Notes: generated by a model from the letters alone, not told the origin. DNA of 64,000 bases from CBDFHF01 sp965247565 (GCA_965247565.1 CBDFHF010000001.1:434001-498000); one strand, 5' to 3'; counted from the stretch's first letter, positions 44,701 through 53,563 are shown. Made by a program: numbers and translations.

Positions 44701-45868
44701 TCGGTCCCAGATTTTTAAAATACCGCACACTTTCATAAAACAGTTCGGATACCGGGTCGTAGCTTTTATAGCCGTTGGTACTGAATTGATTGATGTAGTT
44801 AATAATACCGCTGTTCAAATTATCGGTAGCACCGTCCGGATTGTTGACTAACAAACCATCATCGCCGAATTCCTTGTTGGGATTATTGGTCAATCCACCG
44901 CTACCATCCGGTTGTAAGGGGCCGACATATTTCATCTTGGAGCGTAATACGCCGCCGTGACGATTAAAGTCGTTATCCGCAGTGTAACTGCTTAACGCAA
45001 AGCGTTTGGAACTGGCATATTTTTGCAGCTGGCCTTCCGGTTTGTAATAAGTAGGGCCAGAGGCTGGGGTATAAGGTACGCAATTGGTCTCCATATTGGC
45101 GCTGTTTTCACACAACTTAACCTTAATGTCGAAAGAACCTTTGTCGGGGTTGTTACCGGTGGCGTTGGCGTAATCAGTGCCAATGCGCATGCTGAAAGAG
45201 CCGACTCTTCCACCACCCAGGTTTGAAGGTGGATCGGAGTTGACAATAAAAAGGGTTGCATCGCCGTAGGGTGTTACTGTGGATGGTGCTACGTTGATGG
45301 AACTATTAATGACTTTAACCGGAAACCAGGAATCGTGGCTACGCGCGCGCCGAACCACAGTACTCGCAATGGTGTCAGTGATACGGTAGCCGCCGGTCAT
45401 GCCCCAGATAAATTCATCGATCGCGGTCATACTAGCCCAGTTTAAAAAGTTACCACTCCATTTTCCTGAGCACACATGGATAGTAGCCGCACCGCTGGGT
45501 TCGAACTGGCCAGCGCTGTAATCGTAGCATTTTTTGGGGTCGAAATAGCCCACATATTCGGTAGTTGGCGAATAGCAACTGCCAATATTGTCGGCAGAAT
45601 TATCCCCCAACGCATTATCCACGCGACCGTTACAACCGGTTGGATTGCCCGGTTGATCGCTATAAGCGGCGCCGCCCATCGGCCCTTCTACCGACAGGTT
45701 AATCAACACATTGGGATCCGCTGAAATAGTTAAATACAGTGGCGATTGCGACAACCCGGCGTGGCTGTTATGGGCGAATAGCCCCAGGACTAAGCCCAGT
45801 AATAATGGAGTTGATTGATTTATCCAATCGCGGTAAGACCAATCTTGATTGTATTTTTCTTTATTCAC
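41780..45868 (-). CDS. pilY1: PilY1/PilC-type type IV pilus tip adhesin
   Basis: 1362 residues. A long signal peptide spans about 1-37 (NSHA end). The C-terminal half holds the Neisseria PilC-like beta-propeller, about residues 790-1200, with YVGANDGMLHGFNA and YAGDLYGNLWRFD. That second motif follows DTDNNYGID, the calcium-binding loop known to control pilus extension in PilY1. Two further calcium-type loops are DSDGNGEPD near 645 and DTNGDGAVNSND near 1279. The N-terminal segment PNVLINLSVEGPMGGAAY (52-69) sits where many PilY1 proteins carry the DxSxS MIDAS of a von Willebrand domain, but that motif is absent here. It is encoded between pilX and pilE. Confidence 0.95.
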   Translation of the reverse strand: MNKEKYNQDWSYRDWINQSTPLLLGLVLGLFAHNSHAGLSQSPLYLTISADPNVLINLSVEGPMGGAAYSDQPGNPTGCNGRVDNALGDNSADNIGSCYSPTTEYVGYFDPKKCYDYSAGQFEPSGAATIHVCSGKWSGNFLNWASMTAIDEFIWGMTGGYRITDTIASTVVRRARSHDSWFPVKVINSSINVAPSTVTPYGDATLFIVNSDPPSNLGGGRVGSFSMRIGTDYANATGNNPDKGSFDIKVKLCENSANMETNCVPYTPASGPTYYKPEGQLQKYASSKRFALSSYTADNDFNRHGGVLRSKMKYVGPLQPDGSGGLTNNPNKEFGDDGLLVNNPDGATDNLNSGIINYINQFSTNGYKSYDPVSELFYESVRYFKNLGPTTENYNSINRTSGDARNGGFWFYKEGEWDDPIQHSCQKNSIIAINDAYPWLDKHLPGTAFTSQTINNATPPGGTYDLNAPAGGGLTNDWGQPSNADGDIDVKSLTDQVGAMENGRWYQSNIYRFDLNNFMVTGGDGNHTALCSRKNIAGAGLGSVMGTCPESALNDWAARDNTYYIAGLAWYANTQDLRSDLADKQTISTYMIDTQEYHFLPNIGPTNPLWLAGKYGGFVDTVDINNPSNGANNPNVDKSNSASNTEWDSDGNGEPDNYLLASDPGKLVSALSKAFSSIDSKQSSASAVAANSSQLNTGTQVYQAKFDSTDWSGSLKAFNVNPSDGTLTDAWSATLPEHTNRNIYTYNPLAAAGSRGVIFDWNNLTPTQQTDLNTLAGSNDGKGSLRVSWLRGDDTNEIKNTNGIFRNRNISRLGDIVNSDPTYVGSEDYGYGALSSLGTSYSTFLAGKSSRQPMIYVGANDGMLHGFNATASSGGLEVFGYVPNALFPELSKLTSLGYSHQYYVDGASAAGDVYDGSSWRSVLVGSTGAGGRAVFGLDVTNPTFAAGSALWEFTHTDDVDLGYTLTQPSVVRMEDGSWAALVANGYNSDNGHAVLFVINALTGAVLQKIDTGVGSTTNKNGLSSPIGVDTDNNYGIDTIYAGDLYGNLWRFDVSGSAGSWTTPAAPFFVACTTTGTTCPAANRQPITGKPNVGPAGQAGTNPAYKSLMVYFGTGKYFETGDNLIGSNPQVQTFYGLWDKTNVLLSTPTADRVVDYITDRANLQEQSIDFEGLATSTCATGTGSCSTTKPVRIVSKNPVCYAATSTGCSTTSSLKNGWALNLVKPGNVAEGERVVSYPLMRRGFVVFATAIPDPNPCKTGGRSWLMEVDAIGGGAFGGAPFDTNGDGAVNSNDNVTVTIAGNSVTGPASGVDSEIGMTKSPAVVESSSGVDYKYLSGTASGAMGMITDIGLNSAVRRSWRQLK

Positions 45869-45918
45869 TTAAAATCTCCAGGGTACTCAGCTTGCAAAAT
45901 ACTAGAAAGGGTCGTTTG

Positions 45919-46491
45919 TTACCCAGCAGTGAAAATAGACTGCAAAATGACAACAGTAGTGGGTGAGCTTCCGGTGGCTCTAACGGTTATTTTGTAGGGT
46001 GTTGATAAATGACCAGAGCAGGGCAGGGTAAAACAGGCTGCCGGTAATCTTTGGATGATGTATTGCGGGGGGGCGATACCATTACCTAAGTCACCTATAC
46101 CAGAAGTTTCCACCGGGTTATTAGTCCAAAATACGTCTGTCATAATTGCCGCTTCAGCCGGTATAGTTGATGTTTGAGAATATAATCCGTTAGTCCCGGC
46201 ATTATCGAATGCTGAAGCCGGATTAGCTGAATCCGGCTTCAAACGATTTTCCGCTTCTCTAAGAACAGATTCCGCCGCTTGAAAGGCCAGATTTTTATCG
46301 CGCATGTTGCCGGCCATTTTTTCTTCCAGCGTGGTGACCTGCGACGCGGTAACGCCGATTAGCGTTAACAATAGCAACATAATTAGGCTGATGATTAATA
46401 CAGCCCCGGATTGATGGTGGATTGAACTAGAAAAAGCAGGCAGAGTAGTCCGACGCGCTGTGGAAATGATGGGTCTGTTATTTTTTTTCAT
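45919..46491 (-). CDS. pilX: Type IV pilus assembly protein PilX (minor pilin)
   Basis: 190 residues from the ATG at 46491. A GTG at 46497 is also possible. After a leader of about 30 residues comes QSGAVLIISLIMLLLLTLIGVTASQV, the PilX hydrophobic helix, which lacks the strict FTLIE motif, as is normal for PilX. TTLEEKMAGNMRDKNLAFQAAESVLREAE is the conserved block that follows. PilX joins PilV, PilW and PilY1 in the complex that starts pilus assembly. It begins 12 bases after the pilW stop and ends 50 bases before pilY1. Confidence 0.92.
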   Translation of the reverse strand: MKKNNRPIISTARRTTLPAFSSSIHHQSGAVLIISLIMLLLLTLIGVTASQVTTLEEKMAGNMRDKNLAFQAAESVLREAENRLKPDSANPASAFDNAGTNGLYSQTSTIPAEAAIMTDVFWTNNPVETSGIGDLGNGIAPPQYIIQRLPAACFTLPCSGHLSTPYKITVRATGSSPTTVVILQSIFTAG

Positions 46492-46503
46492 AGTCACTTC
46501 GTG

Positions 46504-47232
46504 TTATTCCAGTCGGTTACGCACGACAATGGTGGAGGTGAAGTTGCGTCTGATTCTGCCATCACCGGTTGGTATCAGGTTACCTTCCAACGTGCGTGCG
46601 GTTAAGGTGATACGGATGCTCACGACTTTAGGCCAATCTGCAGCTGACAAACTATTTGCTGAAACATAATAGTTTGGGGTCCCGTATTTGTTTTGAGGAG
46701 TAGGGGGGTCAGTATCGACGCCATATAAAATCTGCATGTTTTCAATGCCTTCAACAACATCGGCGTTGGCAGTTGTGATGCAGTTGGTAGTGCGCCGCAG
46801 CGCATTATTTACAATCGAATAGGTAATTATTGATGTGGTGTCTGTGTAGATATTGGCAGGATCAGCTAATTTTGGGCAGGAAATTGTCGGTGCAGGAACA
46901 ACAGGTGTACCGCAGTTCCATACGTCGGTTCGCTCGAATGCGCCTCTCAAGGTCATACTATCAGGTGCTCCTGATGCTCCATCAGTGCCATCAATTTCTG
47001 TGCTTGTTGGGATCATACAGCCCCAAAATCCCGCCATTCGAATATCCCTGGATAAAAAACCTATTGCAAAACGACCATTTTCTTGCAGCCTGGACAGATT
47101 TTCCTGCATTCGGTTGGTTTGTTTGCCGCTGACAAATATTTGTAGTATGCCGCCCAACAAAAATACGCCTATTAACAAGGCGATCATGATTTCTACTAAG
47201 GTCATGCCAGATTGGTCAGCTCTGTTTTTCAT
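46504..47232 (-). CDS. pilW: Type IV pilus assembly protein PilW (minor pilin)
   Basis: 242 residues. Leader MKNRADQSG is followed by MTLVEIMIALLIGVFLLGGILQIFV with Glu at +5. The diagnostic PilW block LSRLQENGRFAIGFLSRDIRMAGFWGC follows, at about residues 42-68. The C-terminal DWPKVVSIRITLTARTLEG is the usual closing strand pair. Its ATG overlaps the pilV stop by four bases. Confidence 0.94.
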   Translation of the reverse strand: MKNRADQSGMTLVEIMIALLIGVFLLGGILQIFVSGKQTNRMQENLSRLQENGRFAIGFLSRDIRMAGFWGCMIPTSTEIDGTDGASGAPDSMTLRGAFERTDVWNCGTPVVPAPTISCPKLADPANIYTDTTSIITYSIVNNALRRTTNCITTANADVVEGIENMQILYGVDTDPPTPQNKYGTPNYYVSANSLSAADWPKVVSIRITLTARTLEGNLIPTGDGRIRRNFTSTIVVRNRLE

Positions 47233-47804
47233 AATTGAAAGCTCACTTCAAAGCGTTGATTAGCGCCGCTTTTGTCATCGTCCCACCAAATTTTTACCGT
47301 TAGGCTACTGCCAATTCCGTCGCAGGCACTGGCGGTTGCCGTACCATCTTCGGGCGTGGAGTCAACGCAAATGATCCCACTACCACTAGGCAAGCTTGCG
47401 GCAACATCTGTGTTCCAATCAAAAAGATCATTTTGCGCCATTTGTTCGGGCGTACAGCCGGAAGTTGTGTTGCAGGTGTTTACTTGGGTGGCTGAGCCAA
47501 CAATGTATGCGCTAGTTGTTAAAGTGGCCTGAGTGGGAGGGTTTGGGTAATTTGGGTTCGCAATCGTTATATTAGCGCGCATTCTATCCGCCAAATCATA
47601 AGCCAACTGGGTAGCTACACTCCGATTGTATGCACTTTGGCTGTTGCCAAGGCTAGTGACTTGTAAACCGGCAAGTCCGAGTAGGCCGACCGCCAACACC
47701 AGCACGGCAATCAGGACTTCGATTAAAGTAAAACCATTGGTTCTGTTCATGGCACCATTAGCTGAATAAAGGTCTGAGGATTTACGGAAAACGCTCAGGG
47801 ACAT
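47229..47804 (-). CDS. pilV: Type IV pilus modification/assembly protein PilV (minor pilin)
   Basis: 191 residues. The prepilin motif NG/FTLIEVLIAVLVLAVGLLGLAGLQ is at about residues 23-47, and YDLADRMRANI near 82 is the PilV signature. With the ATG at 47804, which has GGGGA upstream and overlaps fimT by ten bases, the leader is 24 residues. With the internal ATG at 47750 it would be only six, closer to the usual size. Both are possible. Cysteine pairs in CNTTSGC and further on suggest disulfides. Confidence 0.92.
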   Translation of the reverse strand: MSLSVFRKSSDLYSANGAMNRTNGFTLIEVLIAVLVLAVGLLGLAGLQVTSLGNSQSAYNRSVATQLAYDLADRMRANITIANPNYPNPPTQATLTTSAYIVGSATQVNTCNTTSGCTPEQMAQNDLFDWNTDVAASLPSGSGIICVDSTPEDGTATASACDGIGSSLTVKIWWDDDKSGANQRFEVSFQL

Positions 47805-48376
47805 GAGGCTGTCCCCATATCAATTTTAACTCGACCGACATTATTGGTAACTATTGAGCGGGCTCTGGTCGTACTCGCATAGCTATCGCAAAGCCTGAAG
47901 GTGTTGGTTGGTAGATTACCACCGGCACAAGTTGAACCAGAACCTCTACTAAGTCCGTCAGGCAAATAGGCTACCCAACAGGCATAATTACCGCCGCTTC
48001 TTAGCGTGTATCCTTCAGGCAGGGGTTCATAAGTTCTCAATAAACAGTCCTCACCGGTTTCGCATAAGCTGGTGTCGCCGTCATCATTGAGTGCGCCGTT
48101 GCCATCATTGTCGACAAATATATCCCAACCTTCTTCCCATTGTTGGTTGGTGCTGCCTTTGTGCAGGATAGTGACTTGCAGGCCTCGCTTAACCGCTTCG
48201 CTGCGGGCAAAGTTTAATGCGGTTACTAATTCATTGGCATTGCTTGATAGTCGGTTGTTGGCGATAGTTTCAGTAAAGCTGGGAATGGACAGGGCTAATA
48301 AAATTGCCGCTATGGAAATGGTCACCAATAGTTCAACTAGCGTAAAGCCTCTAATTGGCGTGAGTTTGTTGGGCAT
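47795..48376 (-). CDS. fimT: FimT/GspH-type minor pilin
   Basis: 193 residues from the ATG at 48376. A longer frame back to 48517 exists, but it would place an implausible leader ahead of the prepilin motif. Leader MPNKLTPIRG precedes FTLVELLVTISIAAILLALSIPSF. The GspH/FimT pattern SSNANELVTALNFARSEAVKRG follows, and the C-terminus has DNDGNGALNDDGDTSLC, an acidic loop. It is the first gene of the minor pilin operon. FimT in related bacteria takes part in DNA binding by the pilus, which is not shown here. Confidence 0.88.
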   Translation of the reverse strand: MPNKLTPIRGFTLVELLVTISIAAILLALSIPSFTETIANNRLSSNANELVTALNFARSEAVKRGLQVTILHKGSTNQQWEEGWDIFVDNDGNGALNDDGDTSLCETGEDCLLRTYEPLPEGYTLRSGGNYACWVAYLPDGLSRGSGSTCAGGNLPTNTFRLCDSYASTTRARSIVTNNVGRVKIDMGTASCP

Positions 48377-48930
48377 GTTTTGATAATGTCCTTGTGACAG
48401 GTACTTTGATAACCAATTAATAGTCTTTGCAAATAGCGTAGTATAGGTAATACAAGGCGTTTGTGAATTTGCACACATATTTGCTTTTAAGACGCATAAC
48501 GAGGAGGCTTTATACATACAAACTGGTGGCTAGGTTTATGTTCTGGGCGGTTCGGGTGTAGTTTATCATGGGTCTTGGGACGTTACGTTTTATGATTGAT
48601 GGTTGAGTGTCATGTGTTGATTGAATCAATGACTCGCTCGCTACAGTACTTGATAACTCGGTTATTTTAACGTTCATCGTTCAATAACTCTTGTTACTTG
48701 TTGAATCTCAGCGGATATTTTGTCAGCTTTCCCTGACAAAGTGAATAATTGCTTTTGCCAAGTTGAACATGCGTAGAATCTTTCCAGGATTACAGCCAAT
48801 TTGTGTATTTTGCTAGGCTGTATCCGTTTACATCTGTGCTTGTCCAGCATGATTTACTTTTTTCGATAACTTGGACAAACTATTTATTTCATCTATATTT
48901 CCTTGTACAACTGGATAATCAATTACTGAA
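48377..48930. other. Divergent fimT/pilB intergenic region
   Basis: About 550 bases without a credible gene. It holds a perfect 8-base inverted repeat at 48719-48740 and a spaced TTGTCCA/TGGACAA pair (48840-48846 and 48872-48878) nearer pilB. No sigma-54 type promoter (GG-N10-GC with flanking consensus) was found by eye on either strand. Confidence 0.45.
48719..48740. repeat. Inverted repeat in the fimT/pilB intergenic region
   Basis: TTTGTCAG and CTGACAAA form a perfect 8-base palindrome around six bases. No T run follows on either strand, so it is more likely a protein-binding site or RNA hairpin than a terminator. It lies about 190 bases upstream of pilB and 340 upstream of fimT. Confidence 0.5.
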
Positions 48931-50640
48931 ATGGCTACAGCACCAACCGATTTTCAATTTAGTGGTCTTACCAAATGCCTAGTAGAAGATGGCCTATTAA
49001 CTGAGAGCGCAGCGCAAATTCATACTCAGGAAGCCCAAAAGCAAAAAGTCCCGCTCATTAGCTATTTGGTGGCTAATAAATTAGTGAGTAGTAAAGCGGT
49101 TGCCTCCAGGGCGGCCGTTGAATTTGGCGTGCCTTTTTTTGATCTGAATGCTATTGATACCCGTGGTTTGCCTACTCACCTGCTCAGTGAGAGCCTGATC
49201 CGCAAGCACCACGTATTGCCGCTTCATTCCAGGGGCAAAACCTTATTTGTGGCCATGTCTGATCCAACCAATTTTCAGGCATTGGATGACATTAAATTTT
49301 TAAGTCGGCTTAATCCTGAAACTATTTTGGTTGAAGAAGATAAGCTGGTTAAGTTGATTGAAGTGGCTTTGGAAGCCAAAGATACCAGCATGTCAGCTTT
49401 GCTTGACGAAGATTTGGACAATATCAATATATCCGGCGGAGAAGAAAATCTGCCGGATGATAGCAACTCTGATATTGAGGATGCGCCGATTGTCCGTTTT
49501 GTTAACAAAGTTTTGCTGGATTCCATTAAAAAAGGCGCATCTGACATACACATGGAGCCTTATGAAAAAAACTTTCGGATTCGTTTTAGGGCCGATGGTA
49601 TTTTGCACCAGATTGCCAGTCCGCCTGCACAAATAGCCAACAGAATTATTTCCAGAATTAAGGTAATGTCCAAGATGGACATTGCAGAACGCCGGGTGCC
49701 GCAGGACGGGCGTATTAAAATGACCTTATCGAAAAATCGGGCTATCGATTTTCGTGTCAATACCTGTCCTACGCTGTTTGGCGAAAAAGTGGTATTGCGT
49801 ATCTTGGATCCTACCAGCGCCCAGATTGGTATCGAAAAATTAGGCTTCGAGCCGCAACAAGAAAAGCTATTTCTACAAGCCATCCACAAACCTTACGGCC
49901 TAGTATTGGTAACAGGTCCAACCGGTAGTGGTAAAACAGTCACGCTCTATACAGGCTTAAATATTCTCAATAGCGTGGAATGCAATATTTCCACTGCGGA
50001 AGATCCGGTTGAAATTACAGTAGAAGGCATCAATCAGGTTAATATGAACCCCAAAGCCGGATTGACCTTCGCCAGTGCGTTGCGGGCTTTTTTACGACAA
50101 GATCCGGACATTATCATGGTGGGGGAAATTCGGGATTTAGAAACCGCAGAAATTGCTGTTAAAGCCGCGCAAACTGGTCACTTGGTGTTATCAACTTTGC
50201 ATACCAATGACGCACCACAAACCTTGAACCGGTTAATGCAAATGGGCATTGAGCCGTTTAACATAGTTTCGGCAGTCAACCTGATTATGGCGCAACGGCT
50301 TGCCCGGCGCTTGTGTGAACACTGTAAAAAACTGTCCGGATTTCCAGATAACATATTGTTATCCGCAGGCTTTAAACAAGAAGAATTGGCTAATTTAAAA
50401 GTTTATGGCCCAGTTGGTTGTGAACACTGCACAAACGGCTATAAAGGCCGGGTCGGGATTTATCAAGTTATGACTCTCAGCGAAAAAATGCGTGCGCTTA
50501 TTCTTCAAGGTGGTAATGCTATGCAGTTGGCCGAACAGGCATTGTCTGAAGGTATCAATGATTTGCGGGCATCAGGCTTAAATAAAGTGCGTATGGGTAT
50601 CACCAGTATTGAAGAAATTGACCGGGTAACTAAGGAATAA
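48931..50640 (+). CDS. pilB: Type IV-A pilus assembly ATPase PilB
   Basis: 569 residues. PilB powers pilus extension. An N-terminal GspE/MshEN domain covers about 1-140. The secretion ATPase core has Walker A GPTGSGKT near 330 and the Asp box around STAEDPVEITVEGINQV. Walker B IIMVGEIRDLETAEIA lies near 391, followed by the His box TGHLVLSTLHTNDAPQTL. A tetracysteine zinc site (CEHCKK near 457 and CEHC near 495) lies close to the end. It leads the pilB-pilC-pilD set, two bases before pilC. Confidence 0.97.
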   Translation: MATAPTDFQFSGLTKCLVEDGLLTESAAQIHTQEAQKQKVPLISYLVANKLVSSKAVASRAAVEFGVPFFDLNAIDTRGLPTHLLSESLIRKHHVLPLHSRGKTLFVAMSDPTNFQALDDIKFLSRLNPETILVEEDKLVKLIEVALEAKDTSMSALLDEDLDNINISGGEENLPDDSNSDIEDAPIVRFVNKVLLDSIKKGASDIHMEPYEKNFRIRFRADGILHQIASPPAQIANRIISRIKVMSKMDIAERRVPQDGRIKMTLSKNRAIDFRVNTCPTLFGEKVVLRILDPTSAQIGIEKLGFEPQQEKLFLQAIHKPYGLVLVTGPTGSGKTVTLYTGLNILNSVECNISTAEDPVEITVEGINQVNMNPKAGLTFASALRAFLRQDPDIIMVGEIRDLETAEIAVKAAQTGHLVLSTLHTNDAPQTLNRLMQMGIEPFNIVSAVNLIMAQRLARRLCEHCKKLSGFPDNILLSAGFKQEELANLKVYGPVGCEHCTNGYKGRVGIYQVMTLSEKMRALILQGGNAMQLAEQALSEGINDLRASGLNKVRMGITSIEEIDRVTKE

Positions 50641-50642
50641 AG

Positions 50643-51863
50643 ATGGCTGAACAAACTGAACAAATAGACTTTATCTGGGAAGGCACCGATAAAAACGGCA
50701 ATAAGCTAACCAAAAGGGAGATTTCTGCTAAAAGTGAAATGGTTGCAAAAACCGAGTTAAAACGGCAAGGCTTTCGCGTCACCAAAATCAAGAAAAAGCC
50801 TAAACCCTTATTCAGCGCGAAGACCAAACCCATCACTCCCGGTGATATCGCCATATTTTCCCGGCAATTGGCTACTATGCTGGAAGCCGGTGTACCTTTA
50901 GTACAATCTTTCGATATCATTGGTAAAGGCCATGAAAACCCAAGCATGACCACTATGTTATTAAGTGTTAAAGCCGATATCGAGGGTGGTGATACCTTAG
51001 CCGAAGCGCTAAATAAAAAACCGCTGTATTTTGATGAGTTATTTTGTAATTTGGTTGAAGCGGGCGAGCAAGCCGGGGTTTTGGAAACGCTGTTAGACAA
51101 AATCGCGACTTATAAAGAAAAAACGGAGTCGATGAAGAAAAAGATCAAAAAAGCGCTAACTTATCCGGTTGCTGTTCTGGTGGTTGCTTTTGCGGTTACT
51201 GTATTGCTTTTGATTTTTGTGGTGCCTGTGTTTGAGGATTTGTTTAAAAGTTTTGGAGCTGATTTACCTTCGTTTACCCGAATGGTTATCGATATGTCTG
51301 AATGGATGCAGGAATGGTGGTGGATTGTTATCGGTATTATTGTCGGCTCTGTTTATGCCTTTGGGTATTTCAAAAAACGCTCGCGTGAGTTCAATCATTA
51401 TATTGATAAAACTTTATTAAAAGTGCCGGTAGTTGGGCTTATCTTAAAAAAATCGGCAATTGCGCGTTTTTCCAGAACGTTGTCCACTATGTCTGCCGCA
51501 GGTGTGCCGCTGGTTGATGCCTTGGAATCGGTAGCCGGCGCTTGCGGTAACATTATTTTTTCTGAAGCGGTATTAAGAATGCGAGATGAAGTGGCGACTG
51601 GCCAGCGTTTGCAATTTGCCATGCAGCAAACCTCCTTGTTTCCGCACATGGTCCAGCAAATGGTTGCCATTGGCGAAGAATCCGGTTCAATGGACGCTAT
51701 GTTGGCAAAAGTGGCCGATTTTTTTGAAGAGGAAGTGGATAATCTGGTTGATAATTTAAGCAGTTTAATGGAACCCATTATTATGGTTGTATTGGGTATT
51801 CTGGTCGGTGGTTTGATTGTTGCCATGTATTTGCCGATCTTTAAAATGGGCGCGGCCATTTAG
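50643..51863 (+). CDS. pilC: Type IV pilus inner-membrane platform protein PilC
   Basis: 406 residues. Two T2SSF domains of about 120 residues each (70-195 and 275-395), with membrane segments near 173-195, 222-240 and 378-400. IAIFSRQLATMLEAGVPLVQSFDIIG and ARFSRTLSTMSAAGVPLVDALESVAG are the matching repeat starts. PilC couples the PilB motor to pilin insertion. It starts two bases after pilB, so the two are co-translated. Confidence 0.97.
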   Translation: MAEQTEQIDFIWEGTDKNGNKLTKREISAKSEMVAKTELKRQGFRVTKIKKKPKPLFSAKTKPITPGDIAIFSRQLATMLEAGVPLVQSFDIIGKGHENPSMTTMLLSVKADIEGGDTLAEALNKKPLYFDELFCNLVEAGEQAGVLETLLDKIATYKEKTESMKKKIKKALTYPVAVLVVAFAVTVLLLIFVVPVFEDLFKSFGADLPSFTRMVIDMSEWMQEWWWIVIGIIVGSVYAFGYFKKRSREFNHYIDKTLLKVPVVGLILKKSAIARFSRTLSTMSAAGVPLVDALESVAGACGNIIFSEAVLRMRDEVATGQRLQFAMQQTSLFPHMVQQMVAIGEESGSMDAMLAKVADFFEEEVDNLVDNLSSLMEPIIMVVLGILVGGLIVAMYLPIFKMGAAI

Positions 51864-51907
51864 TTTTTCACCGCAACGCAATTTAGAAAACCAATTATAA
51901 ATCGTGT

Positions 51908-51930
51908 TTAATGACATTTTTTGTCGTTAA
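51908..51930. repeat. Inverted repeat between pilC and pilD
   Basis: TTAATGACA pairs with TGTCGTTAA (one G-U pair) around five T. It lies 45 bases after pilC. No T run follows the stem, so termination would be weak. It may separate pilBC from pilD expression. Confidence 0.4.
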
Positions 51931-52050
51931 CCGAACTATAAAATAAGAGGCGTCAGCCATTTAACTTAATGATTTATCCGCTAGTGCTGAATTTATTTAT
52001 AGCGACTTTCGCAGGCACTAACGGGTAAAACTAAGGACTTCATCAGCCTC

Positions 52051-52926
52051 ATGCTAGAACAACTCAATTTCTTTCTCAATTCACCTATTTTTTTCTCAAT
52101 GCTGGCTGGCATAGTCGGGTTGCTGGTTGGTAGTTTTCTCAATGTGGTGATTTATCGCTTACCGGTGATGATGCAACGCAATTGGCGAAAAGAATGTCAT
52201 GACTATTTAGAGTTGCCTTCAGATGGGGATATTGTCGAAGTTTTTAATTTATCCAAGCCTTTATCACGTTGCCCTAGCTGCAATACCCCGATCAAGCCAT
52301 ATCAAAATATCCCTGTTATAAGCTATATCTTTTTAAAAGGGCAGTGTGCAAATTGCAAACAGGCTATTTCGGTACGCTATCCGCTAATAGAGGCTTTTAC
52401 TGCCATCGCTTCAGTCGTGGTAGCCTGGCATTTTGGTTATACAGCGCAGGCCGGTTTTGCCCTGTTGCTTACTTGGGTGCTCATTGCGCTGAGTTTTATT
52501 GACATCGATCATCAATTATTACCGGATTCCATCACATTACCCATGCTATGGCTGGGTTTGTTTTTAAGTGTGTTTAACTTATTTACCGACGCGCATGCCA
52601 GTATAATCGGTGCAATTTCCGGTTATTTGGTGTTATGGTCGGTTTATCAGTTATTTAAATTATTCACCGGAAAAGAAGGAATGGGCTATGGGGATTTTAA
52701 ATTATTGGCGTTATTTGGCGCCTGGCTCGGTTGGCAATTTTTACCGATGATCATTTTATTATCGTCGCTGGTTGGGGCGGTGATTGGTATCAGTTTAATT
52801 TTGTTTGGTGATCGTGATCGTTCAGTCCCCATCCCTTTTGGACCCTATCTGGCTGTGGCTGGCTGGATAGCTTTGCTATGGGGTCAGGAAATTAATCAAC
52901 TCTATTTAACGATGGCAGGCTTGTAA
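52051..52926 (+). CDS. pilD: Prepilin leader peptidase/N-methyltransferase PilD
   Basis: 291 residues. It cuts prepilin leaders and methylates the new N-terminus, serving all the pilins of this region. GLLVGSFLNVVIYRLPVMM (about 22-40) is the family start. A zinc-binding pair CPSC and CANC (about 75-78 and 98-101) frames the methyltransferase loop. The aspartyl protease residues are in SFIDIDHQLLPD (near 150) and MGYGDFKLLALFGAWLG (near 211). About eight membrane segments are visible. It lies 187 bases after pilC and four bases before coaE. Confidence 0.97.
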   Translation: MLEQLNFFLNSPIFFSMLAGIVGLLVGSFLNVVIYRLPVMMQRNWRKECHDYLELPSDGDIVEVFNLSKPLSRCPSCNTPIKPYQNIPVISYIFLKGQCANCKQAISVRYPLIEAFTAIASVVVAWHFGYTAQAGFALLLTWVLIALSFIDIDHQLLPDSITLPMLWLGLFLSVFNLFTDAHASIIGAISGYLVLWSVYQLFKLFTGKEGMGYGDFKLLALFGAWLGWQFLPMIILLSSLVGAVIGISLILFGDRDRSVPIPFGPYLAVAGWIALLWGQEINQLYLTMAGL

Positions 52927-52930
52927 TCTG

Positions 52931-53563
52931 GTGTTAAAAATCGGTTTAACAGGCGGTATCGGTTGCGGTAAATCCACTGTTGAAAAGATTTTTGCTAGCT
53001 TTGATATTCCTGTCATCGATGCGGATCTCATCGCTCATCAGCTGGTTACTGTTGGACAGCCAGCACTGGCTAAAATAGAGCAAACTTTTGGCAAGGTCAT
53101 TCTTAACGCTGACGGATCGTTGAATAGAGCTGCACTTCGTGACATTGTGTTTTCCGACCCAAAGCAGAAACAAAAACTCGAAGCTATTTTGCATCCCGCC
53201 TGTTATGAAACCATCCAAGTGCAACTAGCGGAGCTTAACAGCCCTTATTGCATTATTAGTATTCCCTTATTGTTTGAAACCAACATGCGGCATTTGGTAG
53301 ATAGGGTATTGGTGGTTGATTGTCCGGTTAGCAGTCAGATTGAGCGGGTGCAGAAAAGAGATCAGCTAAGTCGAGCAAGAATTCAATCAATATTGGATAG
53401 CCAAGTATCCAGAGACTACAGAAAATCCCATGCAGATGACCTCATCGATAACGCAAGCGCAGATTCCGCGCTTGCAGAACAGGTTAAAACACTGCACAAT
53501 TTCTACCTTTCGATAAGCGACCGTCAGGATAATGTAGTTAGTGAATACCCACACCATTTATGA
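52931..53563 (+). CDS. coaE: Dephospho-CoA kinase
   Basis: 210 residues with a GTG start. It performs the last step of coenzyme A synthesis. The P-loop GLTGGIGCGKST is at residues 5-16. DADLIAHQLV (near 30), LHPACYETI (near 88) and IPLLFETN follow. The lid is RVQKRDQLSRARIQSILDSQ in sense, near 135. The end overlaps the zapD start by 23 bases. Confidence 0.96.
   Translation: MLKIGLTGGIGCGKSTVEKIFASFDIPVIDADLIAHQLVTVGQPALAKIEQTFGKVILNADGSLNRAALRDIVFSDPKQKQKLEAILHPACYETIQVQLAELNSPYCIISIPLLFETNMRHLVDRVLVVDCPVSSQIERVQKRDQLSRARIQSILDSQVSRDYRKSHADDLIDNASADSALAEQVKTLHNFYLSISDRQDNVVSEYPHHL

Noticed and set aside
48377..48930. Sigma-54 promoter for the pilus genes
   Set aside because: No TGGCAC-N5-TTGC type match was found on either strand.
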